Assembly: GCA_003231035.1 (NCBI GenBank)
Contig: QIHU01000399.1
Location: 1 to 23,187 of the forward strand
Source: Acidobacteriota bacterium
Lineage (GTDB): Bacteria > Acidobacteriota > Thermoanaerobaculia > Multivoradales > SZUA-115
DNA: 23,187 bases
Reading direction: 5' to 3'
Shown: positions 7,281 through 15,287 of the stretch, one piece after another
Layout: every line of letters starts with the position of its first letter
How positions within the stretch are numbered: the first letter of the stretch is position 1
Made by a program: the position numbers and the translations under genes
Notes under the pieces: model-generated
Database searches by the model: none
What the model was told of the DNA's origin: nothing
The model's input: the letters and a program-made list of their open reading frames with translations, nothing else

Positions 7281-8077
7281 ACCGCCTCCACCAGGGTGTC
7301 CTTGAGGCGAACGAAGAGCCAACTGCCCAGCCACCAACAGACCCAGCTGACCACCACCATCTGGAGCCACAGGGTGGGGGCTGGCCAGCGGTCAAAGAAG
7401 AGTGCTTGCTGATAGGCCTGGGTGTAGGGGGTGATGGGATTGAGCTGGGCGAAGATACGCAGAGGGCGGTAGGGGATCGCCTCGAGGGTGTAGAGGATTG
7501 GGGTCAAGAAAAAGAGCAGGGTCAAGAGGTTGGCCAGTAGGTCGCGCACGTCCTTGAAGACGACGTTCAACGCCGAGAGGCCGATGGCGAGGCCGGTGAC
7601 CATCGGTAGTTGCAGCAGGAGGATCAAAGGGAAGGCCAAAGCTGCCCAGCCGCCCACCGAATAACCCTGAAAACGGCCGATTGCCACCGCGATGGCGAGG
7701 ATCGGCATCGCCATCAAGAAATGGACTCCGTTGGCCAGGGCGGAGACGGTGGGCAGGAGCTCGGCGGGAAAGACTGCCTTGCGGATCAAGCCAGAGTTGG
7801 CGATCAGCGACATCGAACCTTCGAGCAGGGTGCTCGACACCCAGATCCAGGGGAACAGGCCGGTGACCAAAAAGAGGGCGTAGGGCGAGATCGCGTCGCT
7901 GCCGGGCCGGGCGAAGACGAGCCCAAAGACGAAGCTGTAGACCGCCAACAGCAACAACGGATTGACCAACGACCACAGCAAGCCCAAGAACGAGCCGCGG
8001 TAGCGCGCTTTGAGTTCGCGTGCTACCAGGGTGGCTAGCAAGCCGCGATGGCGGAAGATCCGGCGTGCAGTCAGCAA
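7277..8077 (-). CDS. wzm: Wzm-like ABC-2 type polysaccharide export permease
   Basis: This 266-residue integral membrane protein has about six transmembrane helices. The N-terminal amphipathic part (ELKARYRGSFLGLLWSLVNP) is the classic signature of the Wzm/TagG/KpsM ABC-2 family, and the end of the domain (LLTLLFFLTPILY, then LNPITPYTQAYQQALF) also fits. It forms the channel with the adjacent Wzt-like ATPase. The first available start is TTG at 8077; the frame is open further upstream, back to a TAG, but with no other start codon, and no clear Shine-Dalgarno is visible, so the exact start is uncertain. It follows the binding protein by 62 bp and overlaps the ATPase by 4 bp. Confidence 0.92.
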   Translation of the reverse strand: MLTARRIFRHRGLLATLVARELKARYRGSFLGLLWSLVNPLLLLAVYSFVFGLVFARPGSDAISPYALFLVTGLFPWIWVSSTLLEGSMSLIANSGLIRKAVFPAELLPTVSALANGVHFLMAMPILAIAVAIGRFQGYSVGGWAALAFPLILLLQLPMVTGLAIGLSALNVVFKDVRDLLANLLTLLFFLTPILYTLEAIPYRPLRIFAQLNPITPYTQAYQQALFFDRWPAPTLWLQMVVVSWVCWWLGSWLFVRLKDTLVEAV

Positions 8078-8139
8078 GGCGATTCGGTCAACAAGACGAT
8101 CCGGTCCAGAGCGCGTGGCAAGTGGGAAGTGGGCCGCAA

Positions 8140-9324
8140 CTAGTTTCTAGAGGCGCGGCTCTGGCCTTCCAGTTCTCTCATCTTCTGCCGTAGTTCTTCG
8201 CGGCGGGCTTCGACGTAGCTGTCGTAGTCGAAAAGCTGCCCATCGTTGACAATGTAGACCCGTGGGAACTTCTGGACGTCACCCTTCTCGTCGAACTGGA
8301 TGTTGCCGGTGACGCCGGGGAAGTCCTGAAGACCTCGAAGGCCCTTGCTCAATTCGTTGGTTGCTGGCCGTTTGGAGTTCTTGAGCGCCTCGGCGATGAC
8401 GAGCATCGCGTCGTAACCGTGAGCGGCGTAGAGATCTGGAGCCTTGCCGTAGGCTTGGGTGTAGCGCTCGACAAAACTGGCGATATGCGGCTCTTCGCTG
8501 TCTACCTCGTAGCGCGGTTGGGTCAAGAGAACACCCTCGGCGGCATCGCCAGCTTCAGCCAGGGCTTCCGGTGAAGCGAAGGCATGGGTGGTGAGAATTC
8601 GTCCTGGAAACTTGAGCTTGCGAATTTCCTTGACGGCGGCGCTGACTTCGCCACCGAAGTCAGCCAGATAAATAGCATCTGGCTTGAGACTGACCGCTCG
8701 GGCCGACAAGCCTGAGAAATCCGACGTTCCGCCTGGGTACTCGATGACCTCTAGGACAACCCCTCCGTAGCGCTCGAACTCGTCCTTGAAGACTTGCTGA
8801 CTGCCGCGTCCGTAGAGCGACTCGGCAGCCATGATCACGACCGATTCTTGGGCCAGTTTCTGGGTCGAGAAGTTCCCCATCTTGGCTCCATCCAGGAAGT
8901 CGGAGGGGAAAACACGAAAGAAGTTCTGCGACACGCCGGTGAGAGAGGGGCTGGAGGCGGAAGGCGACAAAATGATCTTGCCGTAGGTGTCCGCGACTTC
9001 CACCATCTCCAGCGCTTCGGCGGAGGTCACGCCGCCGATGATGGTTAGAGCTCCGCCCTGCAAGAGCTGGTCGGTGGCTTCGCGGGCTATCTGGGGGTCG
9101 CTCGCTGAGTCGACGATCTTCAGCGCGATGGGGAAAGGCACCTCGCCTTGCGCTTGAACCTCGTCAAAGGCCATCTGGATCCCATTGCGGATCGACTCTC
9201 CGTAGACGGCGGAAGAGCCCGTCAACGGAAGAATGGCGCCCAGTTGGACAGTCTCGACTTCGCCACACCCGAGAGCAGTGGCAAGAAGGACGGCTAAGAG
9301 AGTCGTTCTGAGTAGACGAGTCAT
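8140..9324 (-). CDS. LivK-like (branched-chain amino-acid type) periplasmic binding lipoprotein
   Basis: This 394-residue protein has a signal peptide ending in a loose lipobox (TALGC, lipid on Cys20). It is followed by a type-I periplasmic binding fold of the Leu/Ile/Val/amide-binding family: LGAILPLTGSSAVYGESI near residue 31, IIGGVTSAEAL, ILSPSASSPSLTG, FFRVFPSD, ADFGGEVSA and AAHGYDAMLVIAEAL. ATG at 9324 is preceded by GGGGAGG with 5 nt spacing, so the start is firm. No livHMGF permease or ATPase genes are present; it instead heads an operon with a Wzm/Wzt-like exporter. It may therefore sense or deliver a ligand for that system, or serve a transporter encoded elsewhere. Confidence 0.9.
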   Translation of the reverse strand: MTRLLRTTLLAVLLATALGCGEVETVQLGAILPLTGSSAVYGESIRNGIQMAFDEVQAQGEVPFPIALKIVDSASDPQIAREATDQLLQGGALTIIGGVTSAEALEMVEVADTYGKIILSPSASSPSLTGVSQNFFRVFPSDFLDGAKMGNFSTQKLAQESVVIMAAESLYGRGSQQVFKDEFERYGGVVLEVIEYPGGTSDFSGLSARAVSLKPDAIYLADFGGEVSAAVKEIRKLKFPGRILTTHAFASPEALAEAGDAAEGVLLTQPRYEVDSEEPHIASFVERYTQAYGKAPDLYAAHGYDAMLVIAEALKNSKRPATNELSKGLRGLQDFPGVTGNIQFDEKGDVQKFPRVYIVNDGQLFDYDSYVEARREELRQKMRELEGQSRASRN

Positions 9325-9378
9325 GAGTTCCTCCCCAACCTGAACCAGACATCGAGTTTCGAACTTGGCGACCCCTGG

Positions 9379-9407
9379 TTTGTAACCCAGGGACTTGAGA
9401 GTGTCAA
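9379..9407 (-). promoter_or_regulatory. Sigma70-type promoter of the five-gene export operon, with dyads
   Basis: On the minus strand a perfect TTGACA (-35, plus 9402-9407) is followed after exactly 17 bp by TACAAA (-10, plus 9379-9384), 55 bp before the start of the binding-protein gene. Two dyads overlap it: ACTTGA/TCAAGT (9393-9398 with 9404-9409) over the -35 and CCCTGG/CCAGGG (9373-9378 with 9387-9392) around the -10. These are candidate operators. Confidence 0.65.
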
Positions 9408-9486
9408 GTTGGACTCAGCCTCGGGCGGGTTAGTTCCCGGCTCGGTCGAGCACCATTCTGGCCGCGCCGATAGACTGCCTTCAACC

Positions 9487-11862
9487 ATGCTCGCCACTCC
9501 CGTTTCTAGTCTCTATCCCGGTTTATGGGTCTTGGCCCTATGCACGCTGACGATCTGGTTCTTGAATCGCTGGTTCGACCGGGTGAGCTGGCTCGATCGC
9601 GCGGTCTACCTGCTGATTCTATCGGCGCTCTTCGGGCGGGTTCTAGTTGCCGGAGATTCCCTGTTGCCGCTCGACAGTCTGCGTGGCGAGGTCCCTTTCC
9701 GGGAACTCGTGGCCACCGAACCGCACGGAAACCCGCTGCACAGCGACCTGTTGCAGTTGATCGCACCGGCTCAGGGGGAGGTGCGTCGGCAACTTGCCGA
9801 CGGCCGCTGGCCGCTGTGGAGTTCGCGCATGGGTGCTGGGATGCCCCTGCTGGCCGATCCGCAGGCCCAGGCGCTGCAACCTCTCACCCTGGCCGCGGTT
9901 CTCTTTCCCGTGGTCAGTGCCGCCGGTGTCACGGCCGCGTTGCGGGTCTTTTTGGCTCTCCTCTTCACTGGTCTACTGCTGCGCCGGCAGGGGTTGGGAG
10001 AGGGGCCGGCGCTGGTTGGTTCTCTAGCCTGGGGACTCGGAGGATTTCTCATTTTGTGGTTGGGCTGGCCGCTGGCCAACTCGGCGGTGTGGCTACCGGC
10101 GGTGCTCTACGCGCTGGCGCGTTGTCAGGACCGTGCTGGCCGGCGCGACGGCCTCTTGCTCTGTGCGGTGGTGAGTGGCTTGCTGCTCAGTGGCCATCCC
10201 GAGACGGTGGTCTACGTGCTCGCGATGGCGACCCTGTTTTATCTCTCCCGGCGTCGTCAGCTATTGCGTTCAGCGGGTACCACGATGGCCGCCGGAGCGT
10301 CTCGGCGGACCTTGGTCAGCCTCCTCTTGGCCCTCTGCTTGGTTTCGCCAGCGCTGCTGCCGGCGGCGCTCTACGCTCCACAGAGCCTGCGTGCCGCTCG
10401 TTTGGCTCAGGATGCGGTGATCGAACTACCCGCCTTCGGGACACGCGTTGTTGCCCGGCTGCTGCCGCTCGTCGCTCCCAACGCCTTCGGCAATGACCGT
10501 TTCGTCCACTATTGGGGCAACGACAACATCAACGAGGATGGCTCCGGCTTCGTCGGCACCGTCTGTCTACTCTTGGTTGTGTTGGGTGGGTCGAGATTCT
10601 TGGGGCGTCGACGTGGGAACTCTAGCGAATCTTCTGAGGGGCTCCATCGGCAGGAAGGGTTGATGTGGGGAGTCGTCGCCTTCTGCACCCTGGTGATTGC
10701 TTTGCCTCCGGGCTTGCCGGAACTGCTGCGCCATCTGCCGGGAGGAGGCGGATCGAGATTTTACCATCGGTTGTTACTGCCCCTGGGATTCAGCCTGGTC
10801 TATTTGGCGGTTTGCGAGCTGCACCGGTGGCAGCGCCCGGACTGGCCGCGCTCCGGCCGGCGCTTCCGGCCCCTGCTCGCCCTCGCCGCTGGCGGTGGCC
10901 TCTTGGCAGTGATCTTGGCTTGGGGCTATACAAATTTTGCCCATCCGGGCGATCCTGCCCTGCTCGAGATCTTCCGCCTGGGTTGGTTACGCTGGCAGGT
11001 GAGGTTTCTCGTTGCCTCCAGTGGCCTGCTGTTACTCGCCGGTTGGAGCCGGGGCGGCAAGCGTTGGCTCTCCTACGGCCTGGCGGTTCTGGTGGCGATG
11101 GAGCTGTTGCTCATCCACCGGCCGGCCAATCCGCCCAGCCCCCAGCGTCTTGCCCAAGCGGTTCCGCCGTCGATCGCCTACTTGCAAGAGCAGTTGGCGC
11201 GGTCGCCGCCGGGAGCGGGTTGGCGTTTGGTGGCGCTTGGGCGAGCCTTGCCGGCGAATTTGGCGAGTCTCTACGGTCTTTCGGACTTTCGCACCGCGGG
11301 TCCGATGGCTCCCAACTCGGTGTACGAGGTGGCCACGCCCTTGATCGTGGGTTGGCAGGGTGAATCACCGATCTACGCTTACCCCGAGCACACGCTCTAC
11401 GATCGTTTGGCGGTGCGCTGGGTACTGACTCCTCCTGGCGCTGAACTCCCGCCACCGCTACGCCTGGTGTTGCGCGATCCGTCCGGTTGGGTTTGGCAGC
11501 GCCCGCGGCCCAAACACCGAGTGTTTCTGACCCCGGAGCAGCCTTCGCCGAGTTGGCGGGACGGCGCGGCTGGGGAGAGCCTCGATTGGCGGGGCCGGGT
11601 AGAGAACCCCGTGCCGAGCAGGTTGGAGTCGAGCATCTACCAAGATGGCGGCTGGCGACTACTGCTCAATGGTCGGCGTCAGCAGTCGGTCGCGCCTCAG
11701 ACACCCTCCGTCACCGCTTCCTTGCCAGCGGGGTCGCACAGAATAGCCCTGATCTATCGTCCTCCTGGTTTCTTGCTCGGCTGCCTACTGGCCGCCTTGG
11801 GCTGGGCCGGGGTGTTCGCCGTGGCGTTGTCCCCGCCTTCAGGGCGCAGGACCGCCTCCTAG
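9487..11862 (+). CDS. YfhO-family multi-pass membrane protein
   Basis: This 791-residue protein has about a dozen predicted transmembrane helices. It shows the YfhO (glycosyltransferase-C-like) pattern: a first helix, then a large extracytoplasmic loop with LPLDSLRGEVPF and the GAGMPLLADPQAQALQP segment, repeated Leu/Ala-rich helices, and a C-terminal soluble part (from about residue 560) ending in a beta domain with YQDGGWRLLLNGR, PAGSHRIALIYRPPGF and a final helix. In Gram-positive bacteria YfhO members act in lipoteichoic-acid glycosylation; here an envelope-glycan role is inferred. ATG at 9487 was preferred to the in-frame TTG at 9409 because membrane-protein character begins there; neither has a good Shine-Dalgarno. 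It is divergent from the Wzm/Wzt operon, and its stop interlocks with that of the HD-domain gene. Confidence 0.83.
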   Translation: MLATPVSSLYPGLWVLALCTLTIWFLNRWFDRVSWLDRAVYLLILSALFGRVLVAGDSLLPLDSLRGEVPFRELVATEPHGNPLHSDLLQLIAPAQGEVRRQLADGRWPLWSSRMGAGMPLLADPQAQALQPLTLAAVLFPVVSAAGVTAALRVFLALLFTGLLLRRQGLGEGPALVGSLAWGLGGFLILWLGWPLANSAVWLPAVLYALARCQDRAGRRDGLLLCAVVSGLLLSGHPETVVYVLAMATLFYLSRRRQLLRSAGTTMAAGASRRTLVSLLLALCLVSPALLPAALYAPQSLRAARLAQDAVIELPAFGTRVVARLLPLVAPNAFGNDRFVHYWGNDNINEDGSGFVGTVCLLLVVLGGSRFLGRRRGNSSESSEGLHRQEGLMWGVVAFCTLVIALPPGLPELLRHLPGGGGSRFYHRLLLPLGFSLVYLAVCELHRWQRPDWPRSGRRFRPLLALAAGGGLLAVILAWGYTNFAHPGDPALLEIFRLGWLRWQVRFLVASSGLLLLAGWSRGGKRWLSYGLAVLVAMELLLIHRPANPPSPQRLAQAVPPSIAYLQEQLARSPPGAGWRLVALGRALPANLASLYGLSDFRTAGPMAPNSVYEVATPLIVGWQGESPIYAYPEHTLYDRLAVRWVLTPPGAELPPPLRLVLRDPSGWVWQRPRPKHRVFLTPEQPSPSWRDGAAGESLDWRGRVENPVPSRLESSIYQDGGWRLLLNGRRQQSVAPQTPSVTASLPAGSHRIALIYRPPGFLLGCLLAALGWAGVFAVALSPPSGRRTAS

Positions 11863-12425
11863 AGACCGAGTTCGTTGGAGATGCTCCGCATGGCCTCGAG
11901 GGTCGCCTGGATGTGTTCGTCCAGCGGCACCCCTAGCTCCTCGGCGCCGGTGCGCACATCGTCGCGGCTGACGCCGCGCGCGAACGCCTTCTCTTTGAGT
12001 CGCTTGGTGACCCCACGCAGGTCGACGTCCGCCAACTTCTTCGAGGGCTTGATCAGGGCGACGGCGACGATGAAGCCGGACAACTCATCCACCGCGAACA
12101 GCGTTTTGGCGAGCGCCGTTTCCCGCGTCACCCCGGTGTAGGGCGCGTGGCCGAGGATCGCGGTGCGCATGACTTCGGGATAGCCAAGTTTCTCCAGGAT
12201 CTCGACACCCCGGTAGGGATGGTTCTCCTCGTCAGGCCAGCGTTCGTAGTCGAAGTCGTGGAGGAGGCCGGTGAGCCCCCAGAGCTCTTCGTCTTCGCCC
12301 GCCTTGCGGGCGAAATAGCGCATGCAGCCTTCAACGCCGAGGCCATGCTTGCGCAGGCCGGGCTTGGCGGTGTATTCGCAGAGCAGATCCCAGGCTTGTT
12401 CGCGGCTCGGTAGAGTTTCATTCAT
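11859..12425 (-). CDS. HD-domain metal-dependent phosphohydrolase
   Basis: This is a 188-residue cytoplasmic protein. The HD-domain ligand set is visible: His27 (KHGLGVEGCMRYFA), the His56-Asp57 pair (GLLHDFDYE), His69 and His93 (ILGHAPYTG), and Asp113 (AVDELSGF). This arrangement is found in a widespread group of small HD proteins often annotated as HDIG-domain hydrolases; the substrate is unknown, probably a nucleotide or phosphorylated metabolite. It is convergent with the YfhO-type gene (stops overlap in CTAG) and divergent from the small Cys-motif gene, with only 26 bp between the two start codons, so their promoters must overlap. Confidence 0.85.
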   Translation of the reverse strand: MNETLPSREQAWDLLCEYTAKPGLRKHGLGVEGCMRYFARKAGEDEELWGLTGLLHDFDYERWPDEENHPYRGVEILEKLGYPEVMRTAILGHAPYTGVTRETALAKTLFAVDELSGFIVAVALIKPSKKLADVDLRGVTKRLKEKAFARGVSRDDVRTGAEELGVPLDEHIQATLEAMRSISNELGL

Positions 12426-12451
12426 GCGCTGAGTTTACCGGTAGGCGTAGA

Positions 12452-12769
12452 ATGGCCGGGATGGCTGATCGTGGACAATTGACCGTTACCTGCCCGGACT
12501 GTGGTTGCGAGTTGAAGATCGACCTTGCCACCGGCACGGTGCTCCACCACCGAGCGGCGAAGCGCCCCGTAGCTGGCGGCCATAACTTTGACGATCTGTT
12601 GCAAGGGCTGGATGATCAGAAAGCCCGCGCCGAGGCAGTCTTCGAGCGCGAAAAGGTCGCCTACAAAGATCGCGACCGGTTGCTGGAAGAGAAGTTTCGC
12701 GAGGCGATGAAGCGGGCGGAGGAAGATCCCGACGAGGGGCCGCCGTTGCGCCCGTTCGACCTCGATTAG
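12452..12769 (+). CDS. Small conserved protein with a CPxCxC metal-binding-like N-terminus
   Basis: This 105-residue protein starts with a beta-rich knuckle containing CPDCGC (Cys14, Cys17, Cys19), followed by ELKIDLATGTVLHH. This resembles half of a zinc ribbon; a second Cys pair is missing, so two copies may share a metal or the two His may help. Residues 45-95 are charged and predicted to be a long helix or coiled coil (DDQKARAEAVFEREKVAYKD), ending in an acidic tail. A second ATG at 12461 is an alternative start: TAGAAT ends 7 nt before it, which would fit a leaderless transcript. I do not recognise a characterised family. It is convergent with the kinase/glycosidase fusion gene, 6 bp between stops. 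Confidence 0.72.
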   Translation: MAGMADRGQLTVTCPDCGCELKIDLATGTVLHHRAAKRPVAGGHNFDDLLQGLDDQKARAEAVFEREKVAYKDRDRLLEEKFREAMKRAEEDPDEGPPLRPFDLD

Positions 12770-12775
12770 GGGCTC

Positions 12776-15001
12776 CTAGAAGCGGAAGTAGGTTGGCGAA
12801 GAGCGCAACTGGACTTGGGGACTTGTCGAAGGAAGCTCATTGCCGTCGCGGTCGACAACGGTGTGCGGTGTGCCGGGTAGCTCGATGGTCACCGCCGGGT
12901 CGGCCCGGCTGCCGGTGGTCCAGCCGACCACGGTTTCCCCGCCGTCGTTTCGAGTAAAGCGCAGGAGCCGCGCTCCCTGGGGCGCGGGTAGTCGCCCTTC
13001 ACAGGTCGTGTCTTCGAGGTGGCGATGCAACGTGGCGATGGCGGCGAAGGCAGGGCGCCTCCTAGCGTCGTTAAGAGTTCCCTCTTCGCTCGGCGCTAAC
13101 AGGCCGTAGCCGCGGGCGGCGAGTTGCCAGAAGTAAACCCGTTCGATCAGCCCGCAGGCTAGAGTCAACAGAAAGTAGCGCACCGTGTAATCGGCCGCCG
13201 TTTCTTCGTCCACCGAGACCTTCTTGCCGGCGGGGGAGTGCGGCCCTTCCCACAGCGGCCAGTTGAACTCGGTGATCCAACAGCGCGGGTCGGCGTTGCG
13301 CGAAGTTTCGGCGATCGCCTTGAGCAGGGTTGCCTTGCCCACGGTGTCGAAACCGGCCTGACGGCTCTCCGGGGCTCCGCGGCGATCCACGTAGAGAAGC
13401 GCCGAGACAATGTCGAAGCGCAAGCCAGGGCGCCTAAGATTCAACAGGGCGGCGGTGGTGTGATGCTCGAAGTCGATCACCGAAGGACCCAGCAGCTTCA
13501 CTCCCGGGTGCTGGCGCAGCAGTTCGGCGGCCGCCAAGTAGAGGTCGACATACTCCTGCGCCCGCCAGATTCCCCATTTGCTGCGATTGATCGCTTGGCC
13601 GATCTGGAAGTGGCAACCCAGCGGTGCGAAGCGCTCGCCGATCTGGGCTATCGCCGCACGCCACCGTTCGGGGTCGCGCACCAAATCCCGGTTCTGGGGC
13701 AGCGCGAAGGCCAGCTCGTAACCCCGTGCCACCAACTCGCGCGCCAACTCCTCCTCCGCATCGTGCTCTTCCTGCCAGGGGTGAAGGCGCAGGAGCAACT
13801 TGCGAACTCCGAGTTGTTCCACCGCGTTGAGCAATCCTTGAGGATCTTGGGGCTGGGGTCGCAAACAAAGGCCCATTCCGTCCCAGACGATGGGTTGGCG
13901 ATGCAGGCCGGCGGTCAACTGGCGGTGGCGTTTCCACACCCTAGGTAGAGTCGCGGCGATGATGCGGGCCTGCTCGAGGTGACCTCCAAGATCGGTGAAA
14001 CGAATCGCCGCCTTCTCGGCCCGCGTGGCATGTTGGTGCGGCTGGTCGGAAAGATAGTCCCAAACCACCTTGTCGCGGGTCGAGGCCCCGGTTGGCGCGT
14101 CGGGAATATGGGCGTGAGGACGGCGCGGGCCCAGCTTGCCTGAAAGGCGCTTGCGCAGGGGCGCCAGCGGCGCCTTGACCCGGTTGCGGAGCTGAAACAG
14201 GTGGTGCAGCGAGGAATACAGGGTGAGCGAACTCGGGCTAGGCGTGGCGCCGAAATAGCCGTGGAGCAGCCGGGCTCGATCCTCGGGCCGGAAAAGCGCC
14301 AAACGACAGAGATCACGCATGCGAGCGAACCGCCCGGGTTTCGAACCTCGGCGGGCGCGGTTGAGGTCCACCAGCCAAAGCCGCGGGTCGTCGACGCCAC
14401 GAGGCTCGATCAGCACGTTACCGACCGACAGGTCGCGGTGCAGAATTCCCGCGTCGTGCAGCTTGCGGGCGGCGGCTCCGAGTCTTGTAAGAAAAACGAC
14501 CAGGTCGATCTCGGGGAACTCCTCGGCGGCTCGTCCCGCCGCCGCGGCGCGCAGCAGGTATCGCGCTTCGGTGGTCCCTTCGAGATGGCGGCAAACATAG
14601 AAAGCCGGCCCATCCGGCGCTTCCGATTCGATCAACAACAACGGCTCCGGTGTATGCACCCGAGCATCCACGAAGGCGCGCGCCAGATCCCAGGAAAGGC
14701 GCGCCTTGGTCCCCCGCCAGCGCCGCCGCCAACGCTCCTTGAGGCCCTCGCCACGAAATTGCTTGACCGCCACCGAAATCGTCTCGTTCCCGCGGGTCAA
14801 CTCCGCCTGGTAAAGGTAGTTACGTCCCCAGTGCAGGCTGCGCCGCGCCGCCGCCGGGTCGACAATCCGCCGCACCTCCGCTTCCAGCTCCTCCGGCTTC
14901 CAAGAACCGACCGCAAGGCCGTGCAGGCCCGAGAAGCGAAAAGGGTGGGCGCGACGCGCGTCAGGCTGGGCAACTGAAGAGGAAGATGACATGGCGTTCA
15001 C
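12776..15001 (-). CDS. WaaP/Kdo-kinase-like domain fused to a glycoside-hydrolase-like TIM barrel
   Basis: This is a 741-residue, probably cytoplasmic protein. Residues 55-270 are a protein-kinase-like fold of the lipopolysaccharide kinase (WaaP/InaA/Kdo kinase) type: Lys80 in VAVKQF, the catalytic loop ILHRDLSVGNVLI with Asp190 and Asn195, and Asp212 in LVDLNR in place of DFG. Residues 365-660 resemble a clan-A glycoside hydrolase barrel: IVWDGMG, LLLRLHPW, FQIGQAINRSKWG, KLLGPSVIDF, CWITEFNW with the nucleophile-position Glu578, and VYFWQL. The last 80 residues look like the small beta domain that often follows such barrels. The acid/base Glu expected in the NE pair after strand 4 is replaced (Gln469-Ala470). 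The start may be GTG at 15001 or ATG at 14992; neither has a clear Shine-Dalgarno. Envelope-glycan phosphorylation is inferred. Confidence 0.85.
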   Translation of the reverse strand: MNAMSSSSSVAQPDARRAHPFRFSGLHGLAVGSWKPEELEAEVRRIVDPAAARRSLHWGRNYLYQAELTRGNETISVAVKQFRGEGLKERWRRRWRGTKARLSWDLARAFVDARVHTPEPLLLIESEAPDGPAFYVCRHLEGTTEARYLLRAAAAGRAAEEFPEIDLVVFLTRLGAAARKLHDAGILHRDLSVGNVLIEPRGVDDPRLWLVDLNRARRGSKPGRFARMRDLCRLALFRPEDRARLLHGYFGATPSPSSLTLYSSLHHLFQLRNRVKAPLAPLRKRLSGKLGPRRPHAHIPDAPTGASTRDKVVWDYLSDQPHQHATRAEKAAIRFTDLGGHLEQARIIAATLPRVWKRHRQLTAGLHRQPIVWDGMGLCLRPQPQDPQGLLNAVEQLGVRKLLLRLHPWQEEHDAEEELARELVARGYELAFALPQNRDLVRDPERWRAAIAQIGERFAPLGCHFQIGQAINRSKWGIWRAQEYVDLYLAAAELLRQHPGVKLLGPSVIDFEHHTTAALLNLRRPGLRFDIVSALLYVDRRGAPESRQAGFDTVGKATLLKAIAETSRNADPRCWITEFNWPLWEGPHSPAGKKVSVDEETAADYTVRYFLLTLACGLIERVYFWQLAARGYGLLAPSEEGTLNDARRRPAFAAIATLHRHLEDTTCEGRLPAPQGARLLRFTRNDGGETVVGWTTGSRADPAVTIELPGTPHTVVDRDGNELPSTSPQVQLRSSPTYFRF

Positions 15002-15195
15002 GGTCTAAGACCGGCCGCAAGTTATCACTGAGTGAAGCTTCCTCCGGCTCCGCGTTGGCGAGCAGCGTTCATTTTCGCTGCTGAGCGATGTTGAGCAGGA
15101 CGAGTGGTTCTCCGACGCGGGAGCTGGGAATGGGCATAGGCAATTGATATCTGGCAGGTTCCGATCGGCTGGCGAATCTCAAAGCATTCATCCTG

Positions 15196-15225
15196 CAAGA
15201 GTTCTCTTGCCAAGAGTATTCTTGC
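15196..15225. repeat. Two tandem 15-bp palindromic repeats
   Basis: CAAGAGTTCTCTTGC (15196-15210) is followed immediately by CAAGAGTATTCTTGC (15211-15225), 13 of 15 identical. Each is itself an inverted repeat with CAAGA/TCTTG arms. Adjacent operator sites for a dimeric regulator, or the end of a lost mobile element, would look like this. Confidence 0.7.
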
Positions 15226-15287
15226 CGATCGGTTGCCGAGCAGCTCTCTAGCAGCCCGTGGTGACGGTCCAGGCAGCCATGGATTAA

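Noticed and set aside
7281..7370. N-terminal extension of the Wzt-like ATPase to 7370.
   Set aside because: It lies within the permease gene; the ATGA overlap at 7277-7280 gives the expected coupled start and the correct ABC N-terminus.
8140..9324. A complete branched-chain amino-acid (Liv) importer.
   Set aside because: Only the binding protein is present; the neighbouring ABC genes have Wzm/Wzt signatures, not LivHMGF.
13238..14977. Plus-strand frames of 236 and 258 codons opposite the kinase/glycosidase fusion.
   Set aside because: Both lie over HRD, DLN and TEF motif regions read on the other strand; composition and lack of a ribosome site mark them as shadows.
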